The translations under genes and the position numbers were made by a program. This document shows positions 23,301-32,497 of a DNA stretch of 64,000 nt, in pieces. The DNA comes from Carettochelys insculpta (lineage: Eukaryota > Chordata > Testudines > Carettochelyidae): contig NC_134158.1 in assembly GCF_033958435.1 (NCBI RefSeq), positions 8,265,837 through 8,329,836 on the forward strand, given 5' to 3'. The notes beneath the pieces were generated by a model that was not told the origin of the DNA, did no database searches, and saw only the letters and a program-made list of their open reading frames with translations. Within the stretch, counting starts at the first letter, position 1. Each line of letters starts with the position of its first letter.

Positions 23301-26300
23301 CAGAACCCTCAAGGAACTGATGAGGGGTTTGTCACAAAACAAAGAGGCAGAGCTTTACCATGAAAGTGGTGGCAGGTACTATAAGCTGGTCTTTTGTTAA
23401 TGCCCATGAAAATCAGACACTAGTAACTTGGACTTCTGTACATTCCTCCCCTAGCAGCTGCACTTTACTCATGTAACTTTTTGGGTACTTTCCCCACCTC
23501 TGATTTGTTTGCAACTATGTCTGTGTGTGAGCAGGGGAGAGAGCTCGGAAAACTGAGGGTGTCAGTAGTGAAGATGGCCCCAGGAGGAAAACCAGAGAGA
23601 GCTCCTTTTGGTCGTAGTATTTTCTGGAAAGGCGGATTTGGAATTATGAGCCAAGACATTGTCTCCTGTTGATTGTTTCTCCTGGGTTCAGGGACATGGG
23701 ACTTGGTGCCCATTTTTAAATCATTAGGATTGCACCAGAGAAAGACCTTACTTGCCTCCTCAGGCTACATCTACACTTCCAGTAGAAGAACAACTGATCT
23801 GGGTTGATCTTCCAGGGTGCCATTTCATGCATGTGCAAAATGGTGCATTCCTGGGTCAATGGTGACACCAGAACTCCTCTTGAGCCACCTGGGATTAAGA
23901 AAGGTAGACAGGAGGAGTGTTCCCATCAGCCTTCTGTCACGAAGACAGGCGCAGATGTTGACGCCTGCAAAGTCAGTTTTTGGTATGCAATTGGTGTACC
24001 AAAAATTGTGTAGCAGCCATCAATCTTCAAGGTAAGTGTAGACGTAGCCTTAGTCTGGCAATGGAAGACTTTCAATAGAACTGAACTGGCAAGGCCTTGA
24101 ATGTTGGCCATAGCTGAGGCCAAAAATGGTCAGTAGCACCATGATACAAAACTTTAAAATAACCCTTTATCTTCTCCCTCACAGAAGTCAGACCTTTTCC
24201 CAGTGATGCTTCTACACCCTTTGTTTGCTGCATATATGTCCTTCTTGCACCTCAAGGGAGAAAAACGTTTGACCTGCTTTCCTCCCCTTCCAGGAGTATC
24301 TGATTAAAGAAGGGAAGTTAAGCCCAGGGGCAGTGCAGATGATCGGTGACTTGTTGAATGAGGATTCTGGATTCTACATGTCCTTTCTTAACTCTCTCAT
24401 GGAGTTTGACATCTTCTCTCATGATAAAGGGTGAGAAACGTATGTACCTAATTTCAAGGGTGACAGGGTGCCACAGAAGTCCCCGTGGGTTTATCCCCTG
24501 GGCTACATCTACACTAGTGATTTTTTTTTGAAAAAGCTAGGGCTCTTTTGAAAAACCCCAGGGAGCGTCCACCCACACAATGCACTCGTTCAATCTGAAG
24601 GATGTGGCACTTTTTCCTGTGGCTCTACTCCTCTCCCAGATGAGGAAGAGCTCGTCTTTCTGAAAGATTCTTTTGGAAAAAACATGTGTAGATGCTCCAC
24701 GGGCCCTTCTTTCAAAAGAGCCGTCCTCATGGCACTAGATTTTTCAATCCTCAGCCCTTTCTTTCAAATGAGTCGGGGGCTGTGTGGTCGCTCTCTATCG
24801 AAAAGCAGGTTGGTTTTTTTTCAGAAGAGATCTTCCAGAAGATCTTCTTTTAAAGGATCACTGTAACATAGATGTAGTCCTGATGTTCTGATCATGCCAC
24901 TGACGCCTTCCCACCATCTGTCTGGGGCTCCCCACACCCTGTCCTGTTGGGCCAGGCGCTCTGGTCTCCCCTCAACCAAGGCACAGTGTAGGGGTTAGCA
25001 TCCCCTCCGTGGAGCAATGCACACACTGAATCAGCTCCACTCCAGAGGGGCTCAGTTCAGTGGTCTCACCACCCAGGAGACCAACCCCCCAAAAGGGACC
25101 AAAACCCTCAAATAAACTTGACTTGCCCTGTGTAAAAGCTTCACACAGGGAAAGTTCAGAAGTTCTGCCACTTCATCAATGAAAGACAGATATGCAGCAC
25201 GTTTGCACTCTGTGCACCGAAAAATAACAGTTATTTACGCTTGGCTTGATAATAAACAAGCGTTTTTGCCAAGTATTAGAGAAGGGTTAGGGTTAGAAGA
25301 GGGTAAAGAAGAGGACTGGGGAATGATAGCGGTCTATAAAGTCATGACCGGTACGGAAAAAGTGAATAACATCACGTAAAAACTAGGGGTCACCAAATGA
25401 AATTAATGGGCAACAGGTTGAAAACTAAGAAAAGAGTGACAGAGAGGTGGCCATGTTAGTCTATATTCTGTCAAAACAAAACAGCAGTCCAGTAGCACTT
25501 TAAAGACTAACAAAATAATTCATTAAGGGACAAGCTTTCGTGGGACAGACCCACTTCTTCAGATCATCGCTTTTTTTTTTTTTTTTAAAGAAAAGAGTTT
25601 TTCTTCACACAGCACATAGTAGGCCGGTGGAACTTCTTGCTAGAGGAGAAGGGTGTGAAGACCAAGACTTTAACAGGGTTCAAAAGAGAGCTAGATAAAT
25701 TCATGGAAGTTAGGTCCTTCAGTGGCTATTAGCCAGGCTGGGTAGGAATGGTGTCTCTGGCCTCTCTTTGTCAGAGGCTGGAAATAGATGATGGCAGAGG
25801 GATCACTCAATAACTACTTGTTCTGTTCACTCCCTCTGGGGCACCTGGCTTTGGCCACTATCAGAAGACAGAATTCTGGGCTAGGTGGACTTTTGGTCTG
25901 ATCCAGTCTGGCTGTTCTTATGTTCTTATATTCTTACTAAAAGTAGGATTTCAGTGGTCAGAAGTGAAAGCAGTCAGATCAAAGTAAGTTACTGAGTTAA
26001 AATAAACAAAATTGCCGACTAGTTCTAATCCACTAAGAAACTTGTTTCATGCAAATTCAATTGTGACCCCTGAGAGTGGTCCCTACCAGATGCTTGAAAT
26101 TGAACCCCAGAAAATTCACCCTGAGTGGATCACTTTTCCGAGTTAGTGACCCTGGAAGATCGATCCTGAGTGAGTTGATATTCCAGGTCAGTGTAGAATA
26201 GCCTTAGATACAGCTCCTAGTATAAAGGAGGCCCACTCCATCATTATTCCTAAAAGCAATCATGGTTATTGCTACTTATGTCATCCTTTCACCCATCACT

Positions 26301-27174
26301 TCTTGTTTCTTTCAGTTTTGATGAGATCACAGGGGGATTTGACCAGTTGCCCCTGGCCTTCTACCAATCTATGCCTGGAGTAGTCCAGCTGAACTGCACA
26401 GTAGAACAGATACTATCCAGTGGTGACAAGGTCAGAGTGTATTACCGTAGACCCAACACACTGAGCCCCTCCTTAGTGATGGCTGACTATGTCCTCGTCA
26501 CAGCCACAGCCAAAGCCACCAGACACATCAAATTTATGCCATCCATGTCTGCCAACAAGACCCATGCTCTGCGCTCCATTCACTATTCCTCTGCCACCAA
26601 GGTTGCCTTGGCCTGCACTGAAAAGTTCTGGGAGAAGCACGGGATTCGAGGTGGGCCGTCCGTCACGGATCACCCTTCCCGATTCATCTACTATCCCAAC
26701 CACAACTTCTCTAGCGGGCTGGGGGTGATTGTGGCTTCCTACACATGGAACGACGACGCCAATTTCTTCGTTCCCCTGACTGATGAGAAGTGCATTGATG
26801 TGGTACTGGAGGACCTGGCAGAAATCCATGGGGAATCTAAAGACTATCTCCGGTTCATTTGTGATAAATATGTGATACAGAGGTGGAACCTGGACAAACA
26901 CTCCATGGGGGCCTATGCCTCATTTACCCCCTATCAGTTTGTAGACTATTCGGGGCCTCTGTTTCAGAAGGAAGGGAGGGTCCACTTTGCAGGAGAACAT
27001 ACGGCGCAGCCTCATGGCTGGATTGACACGGCAATGAAATCTGCGGTGAGAGCAGCAAGGAACATCCACAAGGAGAGTGAGCTGCCTCTGGGGCAACATG
27101 AGCCTCAGGATCAGCAAAACCAACAAGAGCAGGAGCAGGAACTGGTGGAGTCGGTTCCAAAAGCTGAACTTTAA
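14129..27174 (+). CDS. LAAO: L-amino-acid oxidase, copy A (six coding exons, intact)
   Basis: Exons 14129-14353, 15063-15175, 19085-19286, 21615-21683, 24294-24430 and 26316-27174 join with GT-AG borders into 1605 nt, 534 codons plus stop; the venom enzymes are slightly shorter. The family oxidises L-amino acids to 2-oxo acids with H2O2 and NH3 as a secreted flavoenzyme. Visible features: hydrophobic signal peptide about 1-20, FAD dinucleotide motif GAGISG 57-62, ribose-binding Glu80, GGR motif 86-88, substrate-carboxylate Arg107, Lys344, C-terminal FAD motif FAGEHT 474-479 and GWIDTA 484-488. Sequons at N275, N329 and N379. The tail after 505 is Gln/Glu-rich. From my memory of the family, the active-site His position reads Glu240 here. 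The start is the ATG before MSPVLSQ; an in-frame upstream stretch has no ATG. Confidence 0.9.
14421..14812. mobile_element. GTCGACA-type DNA element in intron 1 of copy A
   Basis: Starts ggctatgtcaacacgagagc and ends near gcacgctgagatagcatc, with internal ctgttgacagat, tgtcgacagaacg and gttttgttgacaaaac motifs. Absent from copy B intron 1, so it was inserted after the gene duplicated or was lost in B. Confidence 0.55.
15063..15175 (+). CDS. LAAO: LAAO copy A exon 2
   Basis: 113 nt, enters in phase 0 and leaves with two bases of an Arg codon. Encodes [16 protein letters not shown], the end of the FAD ADP-binding region, and ELGAMR with the conserved substrate Arg. Acceptor ttcctag, donor gtaata. 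Confidence 0.9.
15238..15770 (-). repeat. CR1 fragment with an inverted insert, intron 2 of copy A
   Basis: 15238-15365 and about 15473-15770 are minus-strand CR1 tail and ORF2 end (gaatccaagggctggaaggg, ggagattccaccacctctct). Between them, about 15370-15472 is a plus-strand CR1 tail ending ccagccctaggactctatga. Confidence 0.75.
16021..16200. mobile_element. MITE with CAGGGTTCCCTCTAATT ends
   Basis: Left cagggttccctctaattc, right cttacagggaacactg, with flanking octamers cacacaat and cccacagt that match at six of eight positions. Likely hAT-type. Confidence 0.55.
16325..16545 (+). repeat. tRNA-derived SINE with CR1-like tail
   Basis: Box-A-like ggctcagcggtttgcatgc and box-B-like ggattgtgagttcagccc are followed by a T/A-rich linker and a tail ggacttgctcacctcctgag. 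This is the layout of the turtle tRNA-Lys SINE family. Confidence 0.75.
16715..17752. mobile_element. hAT-like element (CAGKGGTCAGCAAC end) carrying a nested Harbinger-like copy
   Basis: Left end cagtggtcagcaacctttcc. Right part shares gaggcagagcggtacc, ctggtcttttgttaat and gctgggggttgct with the complete element at 30649-31667. The right terminal inverted repeat is damaged here. The 719-bp Harbinger-like copy 3 sits inside it. Confidence 0.6.
16812..17530 (+). mobile_element. Harbinger-like non-autonomous DNA transposon, copy 3 (nested)
   Basis: GGCTACGTCTACACGTG to GTAGACACAGCT, flanked by taa on both sides (16809-16811, 17531-17533). TAA is a classical Harbinger TWA target. Confidence 0.85.
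18064..18630 (+). repeat. compound (TATC)n minisatellite
   Basis: Blocks of tatctatctatc alternate with ctcatacacacaaatc to give a higher-order unit of roughly 28 bp, repeated across about 560 bp in intron 2 of copy A. The open frames across it ([15 protein letters not shown]) are by-products of the repeat. The reverse-complement family recurs at 46022-46390. Confidence 0.9.
18660..18968. mobile_element. GTCTACAC-type element with TGCAGTTGAC-like interior
   Basis: Left ctctgtctgcactaggcaa, right ggtggtgtagatgttgtc. The interior has caattgcgtagctaaaatca and cgacctcccttatgc. Related stretches are at 27470-27690, 40487-40712, 47457-47700 and 52480-52690. Confidence 0.5.
19085..19286 (+). CDS. 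LAAO: LAAO copy A exon 3
   Basis: 202 nt: one base completing the Arg codon, then 67 codons (starts [16 protein letters not shown], ends [11 protein letters not shown]). Acceptor ttttgcag, donor gtatgt. Open throughout, unlike the copy B counterpart. Confidence 0.9.
19793..20465 (-). repeat. CR1 LINE fragment, intron 3 of copy A
   Basis: Minus-strand CR1 3' end: gagtcagaccaaaggttcgt, ggccagggacaccattccta, ggagttccacaggttgcctg. A short inverted CR1 piece lies at about 20125-20375 (plus orientation, ggagcctccatccctggagg). Continues after the PLE insertion. Confidence 0.7.
20467..21230 (-). mobile_element. 5'-truncated PLE inserted in a CR1
   Basis: Starts with the terminal unit tcaaaacaaaaaagcagtta and runs into a minus-strand GIY-YIG frame (20933-21214) with [20 protein letters not shown]. 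The RT part is missing. CR1 sequence resumes at about 21232 (cttctcttttctaagctga). Confidence 0.75.
21615..21683 (+). CDS. LAAO: LAAO copy A exon 4
   Basis: 69 nt, 23 codons, phase 0 at both ends. Begins VVDLLQRPG and ends YDSFSTK. Acceptor cacacag, donor gtaatg. It diverges strongly from copy B exon 4 in its first half. Confidence 0.85.
22080..22625. repeat. cluster of decayed GTCGACA-type DNA elements and a SINE fragment
   Basis: Contains gctatgtctagaccacaggg, ggctgggtctacgctagag, tctgtcgacacaaccc and agctatgtctacactagatt, i.e. several element ends close together. A decayed minus-strand SINE lies at about 22400-22515. No gene signal. Confidence 0.45.
22660..23340 (+). other. repeat-like segment with a CCAAT and TATA core promoter look
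   Basis: CCAAT at 22815-22819 and TATAAAAG at 22838-22845 precede a GA-rich stretch with an ATG near 22879 and a possible donor ggtacag near 22940. This lies inside intron 4 of copy A. It may be an LTR or other mobile promoter; no matching second copy or target duplication was found. Confidence 0.3.
23338..23505. repeat. fragments of two hAT-like elements
   Basis: 23338-23400 (gaggcagagctttaccatga, ctggtcttttgttaat) matches the right part of the element at 30649-31667. 23446-23505 (gcagctgcactttactcat, actttccccacctctga) matches the right end of the element at 43854-44212. Confidence 0.5.
23763..24050. mobile_element. short GTCTACAC-end element in intron 4
   Basis: Left ggctacatctacacttcc, right ggtaagtgtagacgtagcc, good inverted ends. 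The interior is unlike the other families. Confidence 0.55.
24294..24430 (+). CDS. LAAO: LAAO copy A exon 5
   Basis: 137 nt, phase 0 in, two bases of a Gly codon out. Encodes EYLIKEGK through [13 protein letters not shown], a highly conserved stretch of the family. Acceptor ccttccag, donor gtgaga. Glu240 lies at the position I recall as the catalytic His of the venom enzymes. Confidence 0.9.
24501..24880. mobile_element. Harbinger-like short element, TTTCGAAAGA family, decayed
   Basis: Left ggctacatctacactagtg, right catagatgtagtcc. The interior parallels the copy at 7275 (gatgaggaagagctcgtctt) but many motifs are mutated. Confidence 0.6.
25160..25940 (+). repeat. CR1 LINE 3' region, split by a short PLE tail
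   Basis: 25160-25437 and 25588-25940 are one plus-strand CR1 (gattcatggaagttaggtcc-like text, then ggctgttcttatgttctta). The 25438-25587 insert is described separately. Located in intron 5 of copy A. Confidence 0.75.
25438..25587 (-). mobile_element. retroposed 150-bp PLE tail with target duplication
   Basis: gacagagaggtggccatgtt through acccacttcttcagatcatc and a T-run. The 11-bp sequence aagaaaagagt occurs on both sides (25427-25437, 25588-25598), a target duplication. This shows the tail unit can move alone, without RT or endonuclease. Confidence 0.75.
26316..27174 (+). CDS. LAAO: LAAO copy A exon 6 (terminal coding exon)
   Basis: 859 nt including TAA, begins with one base completing Gly249. 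Encodes the substrate-binding and second FAD-binding parts: [20 protein letters not shown] with Lys344, [24 protein letters not shown], and a Gln/Glu-rich tail ending PKAEL. Acceptor tttctttcag. No clear polyadenylation signal precedes the CR1 insertion at 27265. Confidence 0.92.
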
Positions 27175-27264
27175 TTAGCTCATGGGCATTTAGGCAACAA
27201 ACAAATGCACAGAACCCTTAGGCCAGGTCTACACTAGATATTAAAGTCAATTGTTCCTAAAAAA

Positions 27265-27465
27265 CTAAGAAAACGTTCCGAACTGTTAGGGTGGTCAAAC
27301 ACTGGAATAAATTGCCTTGGGAGGTTGTGGAATCTCCATCTCTGGAGATATTTAAGAAGAGGTTAGATAGATGTCTATCAGGGATGGTTTAGACAGTACT
27401 TGGTCCTGCCATGATGACCTCTCAAGGTCCCCTCCAGTCCTAGAATTCTATGATTCTATGAATTG
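27265..27465 (+). repeat. CR1 tail just 3' of LAAO copy A
   Basis: gttagggtggtcaaacactg, ggagatatttaagaagaggt and the tail tagaattctatgattctatg. It interrupts a GTCTACAC-type element whose left end is at 27222 (ggccaggtctacactagat). Confidence 0.8.
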
Positions 27466-27699
27466 TAGATACGCAATTCTAGCTATGGAAATTGTGTCAC
27501 TAGACTCGACGTATCTACAATTGACTTATCTGGCCGTCCTCAAAGAGGGAGATCAATGGGAGAAACTCTCACATCGACCTCCCTTACTCCTCACACTATC
27601 GAGGGGTTGACTGCCGACTGCAGATATTTGGTTTCTCATGTCCCTCGCAGGCGCTCAAAATTGAACCCTGGAAGATTGACCCAGAAATCTTCTGCAAAG

Positions 27700-28420
27700 T
27701 GAAGAAATACCCTGAGGGCTGCTCCATAGTAGAGCAGTAAGTCCAGATAAGTTACGCTATTTCATTTAATATGGTGTGCCACCAGCCCCATGCCTCTTCT
27801 GAGGACTTTCACGCTGCCCTCAGGCCCCAGTGGCCTAGTCCATATCCCCTCTGTCAGGCCCAGTGGCCTCATCAGGCCTCAGTGGCCTAGTCCGTATTGA
27901 CAGGTCACTGCTCCCCCTTCCCTTGGGTCATGGGGTGGCAGTGGGGGAGCTTGGGCCCTCTTGCTCCATTGGGCTCCAGCCCAGGGCCCTGTCAGTGTTG
28001 GGCATGTTTCCCTGACCACCAGCTAAGCAGGGATTCCCACCAAAACATGCTAAGCTCTCAGGAGACCTCCCGGCTCCCTGCCCTGGGCTACTTCCTACCC
28101 TGTTCCAGGCGAGACGTGCCGTCCTGGCTCTGGCTGCTCCTCCTCAGGCTGCTGTTGCTCCTTGGGCAGCTGCTGTTCCCAAGTTCGAGCAGGAGCTCCT
28201 TCTCCCCTGGCGGCCAGCCCCGACTGACTGGCCTCCCCAGCCTTTATACTTGGGCTGCAGTTGGAGAATGCCCAGCAGAGCTGTGGGGGAAGGGCCTTTT
28301 CCACCCAGCAAGCCTGGCCCCCACCCTCCTGGCTAGTGCGGGGTTGATACATCCTGTCAATATGGATGCTGCCAAACATCTGTGGCAGGTGTTTCCCTCT
28401 GGGGACTAGTGCCCCTATGG
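27700..28420. other. intergenic stretch without a recognised gene
   Basis: GC-rich sequence with short internal repeats (cagtggcctagtccatat and cagtggcctagtccgtat at about 27830-27895). A plus-strand open frame at 27897-28409 has no recognisable domain. Confidence 0.35.
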
Positions 28421-28439
28421 GCCCATGGAGTTGGTACAT

Positions 28440-29060
28440 CTTCTTTCTAAACCATTGGTGTGTCATTGCACCTCATATTCTTTGTGGGAATATGCCTAAA
28501 TCAAATACGCTTTCTGCAATATTCAGCAGGTAAGGTATCACCGAAGAGCTGGTAACCCACTGAAATGTATCACTACTCATGCACATGCATCATTCCTGTA
28601 GCCGAATTAGAAATACGAAGCATAAACCTGTTTCCTAATCTAGACATCTAGCTAAGTGAGGGCTATTAATGGCACTTAAGGAACTTAATGCCCCTGTATG
28701 TCAGACAATGATCTGTGAAAAGTCCTCCTGGACTACGGTTGGTCCTACAAAGACCTAGGTCAGAAAAGACATTTCTGGCCTGAAAAGGACTTTACCTGAA
28801 AAAAGAACTAGTTGAGAAATTAAGATTTTTAACTAAAATTTCATAGTGCATTGGGCTTAACTGGTGTGCTTTGCTTTTATTTGCTTAATTGCTTACTTTG
28901 ATTTGTCTGTTGTCACTTGCAACTGTGGAGATCCTGCTTTTATACTTAATAAAACCGCTTTTGTTTCAGAACAAACCCGATGTAAATAATTGTTACCTGG
29001 GGAGGGAACACAGCTGATCTGGGGGAGTCAGACGGGATCTGAAAGCCGTGACCTGAGCCC
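28440..29060. repeat. dispersed repeat shared with 17780-17960
   Basis: ccattggtgtgtcattgcac, gggaatatgcctaaatcaaa and acgctttctgcaat recur at 17780-17960 in the same orientation. The 3' part has aataaaaccgcttttgtttc, which resembles an LTR polyadenylation region. Family unknown. Confidence 0.45.
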
Positions 29061-29401
29061 CAACTGCAAGAGATGATGGGGCCACTCAAAAACCGTTCTC
29101 ACCTTCTAGCTCAACCACAAGAAATGGGCTTGGTGCAGGAGCTTGGAGGGAAGAGGGGTATCTGGGCCACACTCTGAGCTCAGAGAGGTGTTGTTAGGGG
29201 AACCAGGGCTCTTGTGCCCAGCCCAGCAAAGGGTTGTGGGGAGCAGGGCTTGTTTCCTGGTTCCAGCAAACTGGGGGGAGTTGTGGGGGAGCAGCAGGTC
29301 TCCCCCTGGTGTGTTGGTGGAGGGGCACTTACCCTGCTGGAGGGTTTCTGCTGCAGCTGTTTCCCAGTGGTCACTCAGCAGAATCACTGTTCTCTGCCCT
29401 C

Positions 29402-29690
29402 ACGTTCAATGTCGAAGTAGGCCGTGTGTAGACTATCCGTGTCCCACTATGTCGAAACAGTGGGGTCCTCCATGGTGGCCATCAGCTGAGGGGTTGAGAG
29501 ATGCTCTGTCCAGCCCCTGTGGGGCTCTGTGGTCGCTGTGTGCAGCAGCCCTTAGCCCAGGGCTTCTGGCTGCTGCTGCTGCAGCTGGGGGTCCATGCTG
29601 CGTGCATGGGGTCTGCAACTGGTTGTCGGCTCTGTGGATCTTGTGCTGTGCAGGCCGAGTGTGTCTGGGAGGGGCTCTTTTAGGGAGCAG
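29402..29690 (-). mobile_element. partial Harbinger-like element (same family as copy 1)
   Basis: Minus orientation: cgttcaatgtcgaagtagg, ggtcctccatggtggccatc, ggcttctggctgctgctgct. Truncated at both ends. Confidence 0.7.
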
Positions 29691-29694
29691 CCTA

Positions 29695-29922
29695 GGCTAA
29701 TGAGCTAATGGGAATAAGGGGACTTTGAAGTAGGTGGGGTCCTTTCGAAAAGGAGCCCCGTCTGGACGAGGTGCGCGGCGTCAATCTGTGTCAATTTCGA
29801 AGTGCCGCGGCCGCCCGCATGCTAATGAAGCACTGAATATGCATTTCAGCGCTTCATTAGTAAACTTCGAAATGGCCATTTGCATGGCCATTTCGAAGTT
29901 TGGGGCACGTGTAGACGTAGCC
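29695..29922. mobile_element. half of a GTCTACAC-end element, related to 47900-48315
   Basis: The right end cacgtgtagacgtagcc and the interior (gcatgctaatgaagcactga, cattagtaaacttcgaaatg) match the second half of the complete element at 47900-48315. Confidence 0.6.
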
Positions 29923-29929
29923 TGAGTGT

Positions 29930-30115
29930 CCAGGGAGATTGAAGGGTTCCCCCACAGGTTTCTGTACATGACCGTTCCTGATGTCTGATTTATGTCCATT
30001 TATTCTTTTACGCAGAGACTGTCCAGTTTGGCCAATGTAAACAGTGGGGCATTGCTAGCACATGATGGCAAATATTATATTAGTAGCTGTGCAGGTAAAG
30101 GAGCCCCTGATGGTG
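29930..30115 (-). pseudogene. GIY-YIG endonuclease fragment of a second PLE lineage
   Basis: Minus strand reads a PLE nuclease core (IIFAIMC, then VYIGQTGQSLRKRINGHKSD) with a stop after AIMC. Its wording differs clearly from the 3035 copy, so it is a separate PLE subfamily. Confidence 0.7.
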
Positions 30116-30648
30116 TGGTTGATGTTAGGTCTTGTGATGATATCACTGGGGTAGCTATTTTAAGTGGCAGTCCCTTCCCAAAAGATTTTATAATCCAACG
30201 GTGTGGCAATGCTGGAGCTAGAGATACTGTTTCCAGCCTATGCAAAAAGAGCCACTTTGAATCTGATCGAGCTAGCGAGCTACAGATTGACACGTAGTAA
30301 TGGCGGGGTGTGAGGAGAGGGAGTTGTTATGTCCCAGATCCTGGGTATGCATTTGACCGGCTAGCAACCCTCTACTCCCACTGCTTCATGAACGCAGCTT
30401 TCAAGGACTGACAAGGTTGTTACAAGGAGGATGGGAGCAAAAATATTCTCCTTAACCTCTGAGGACAGGACAAGGAACAACAGGCTTAAACTGCAGCAAG
30501 GGAGGTTTAGGTTGGACATTAGGAAAAAGTTCCTAACTGTCAGGGTGGTCAAACACTGGAATAAATTGCCTGGGGAGGTTGTGGAATCTCCATCTCTGGA
30601 GATATTTAGGAACAGATTAGAGAGACATCGATCAGGGATATTCTAGAG

Positions 30649-31667
30649 CAGGGGTCAGCAACATTTCCGAGGCGGAGAACTGAAATGTGACCTTCTGACC
30701 TCTATGGGCCCTCCGAGTGCCAGTGATACTTTTTCAAGTCACTGAGGCTACGTCTACACGTGCACCCAACTTCGAAATAGCTTATTTCGATGTTGCGACA
30801 TCGAAATAGGCTATTTCGATGAATAACGTCTACACGTACTCCAGGGCTGGCAACGTCGATGTTCAACTTCGACGTTGCTCAGCCCAACATCGAAATAGGC
30901 ACAGCGAGGGAACGTCTACGCGCCAAAGTAGCACACATCGAAATAAGGGAGCCAGGCACAGCTGCAGACAGGGTCACGGGGCGGACTCAACAGCAAGTCG
31001 CTCCCTTAAAGGGCCCCTCCCAGACACACTTTCATTAAACAGTGCAAGATACACAGAGCCAACAACTAGTTGCAGACCCTGTATATGCAGCACGGACCCC
31101 CAGCTGCAGCAGCAGCAGCCAGAAGCCCTGGGCTAAGGGCTGCTGCCCACGGTGACCACAGAGCCCCGCAAGGGCTGGAGAGAGAGTATCTCTCAACCCC
31201 CCAGCTGATGGCCGCCATGGAGGACCCCGCTATTTCGATGTTGCGGGACGCGGATCGTCTACACGTCCCTACTTCGATGTTGAACGTCGAAGTAGGGCGC
31301 TATTCCCATCCCCTCATGGGGTTAGCGACTTCGACGTCTCGCCGCCTGACGTCGATTTCAACTTCGAAATAGCGCCCGACGCGTGTAGACGTGACGGGCG
31401 CTATTTCGAAGTTAGTGCCGCTACTTCGAAGTAGCGTGCACGTGTAGACGCAGCTTGATAGTCCTACTTACAACAGCTTCATTCATCACTTAAGAGGCAG
31501 AGCTTTGCCAGGGAGGTGGTGGTTGGTAGCATTCGCTGGTCTTTTGTTAAGCCACAGGCTCCCAGCTGCATGGGTGGTGGGGAGTTGAGCTCTCACCTGG
31601 CATGCTGATGAAAATCAGTTGGCGAGCCACTCTTGGCACCAGTGCTGGGGGGGGTTGCTGACCCCTG
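30649..31667. mobile_element. hAT-like element containing a nested Harbinger-like element
   Basis: CAGGGGTCAGCAAC at the left and GTTGCTGACCCCTG at the right are exact inverted repeats. Flanking octamers ttctagag and ctctagat match at six of eight positions. Its own interior is about 300 bp once the nested 710-bp copy is removed. Confidence 0.75.
30746..31455 (+). mobile_element. Harbinger-like non-autonomous DNA transposon, copy 5 (nested)
   Basis: GGCTACGTCTACACGTG to GTAGACGCAGCT with tga on both sides (30743-30745, 31456-31458). It occupies the same site in its hAT host as copy 3 does. Confidence 0.85.
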
Positions 31668-31749
31668 CTCTAGATGGTGCTTGGTCCTGCCAAGAGAACA
31701 GGAGTCGGTCACCTCCTGAAATCCCTTCTAAGATCCTATGATTCTCCTG

Positions 31750-32490
31750 CTTTTGCACTGCTCCGGACACCGGGCTCTTTTTAACACGGCAATTCAACCA
31801 GCAGTGACCAAGGTCTGGCTTCTGGAACTGGAAAGGACAGTGCCAGCTACACCGTCGTTCCTTAAAATGACTCTTGTTGCATACCCATGGTGCAAGGAGC
31901 TGCTTGACTCTTTCTTAATGTCTGGCAGAACTCAGCCTAACCCTCCCTTGGGTTGGGGCTGGGCTGTGGCCTGGCTTGTCTCATTTAAGCGACGCTGTGG
32001 GCTGACATCAAGACTGCTGTGCGTGGCAGATGACACGGAAAGCCCCGAACCACAGGCTGGCAGTTATTCACCAATAGAGACAAAGGACTCCAAATAGTAC
32101 CTTATAGGGCAAAACAGGTCATGTCAGGGGTAAACACAAACGGGGGGCGGGGGCGGGGGGGGAGTGGACTGTAGACAACCATTATTGGGTCAAGACAGAG
32201 ACCAGAACTGCCCACTGATTACAATAAAAGGAAAGGCTAGAAGATCTTGGGGCTCATTCCTTGGGCGGTGGAGGAGGTGAATGGATGCCAGTGCTTTGCT
32301 GTGGCTTCCAGCTAAGTCCCTGCCCCAGTAAATGGCCATCTTATAACCAAAGAGTCCAGCCTCCGTGGGGTTTTTCCATGTGTTGACCCAGCAAGCCCAT
32401 CCATCGTGGATCCTGGGCAAACCCCACAGTAGCCGTTTGCCGTCTGGGCTGGAGACAAGTTGGCCCCCTTGACCGCGTTGGGCTTCTCTT
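31750..32490. other. upstream region of LAAO copy B
   Basis: Mostly sequence without a named repeat. There is a g-run at 32141-32162 and an ATAAAAGG motif near 32226 that could serve as a weak TATA element. The last 45 bp before the ATG resemble the same region of copy A (ctggagacaagttggc versus cttggagagaatgagttggc). Confidence 0.35.
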
Positions 32491-32497
32491 CATCAAT

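Larger units (their letters stand above)
30420..31745 (+). repeat. CR1 tail interrupted by a hAT-like element
   Basis: CR1 sequence 30420-30648 (ggaggtttaggttggacatt, ggagatatttaggaacagat) resumes at 31668-31745 (tagatggtgcttggtcctgc, ccttctaagatcctatgatt). Confidence 0.8.

Noticed and set aside
26473..26901. Minus-strand frame of 142 codons opposite LAAO exon 6
   Set aside because: Shadow of the coding exon; the same shadow appears at 45055-45483 in copy B.
27650..27740. Possible extra exon (gctcaaaattgaaccctgga to a gtaagt-like site)
   Set aside because: The first half is the end of a GTCTACAC-type element seen elsewhere (26090, 40680), and the site lies after the LAAO stop codon.
27897..28466. 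Open frames of 170 and 123 codons on opposite strands
   Set aside because: No domain and no splice or start context; GC-rich intergenic sequence.
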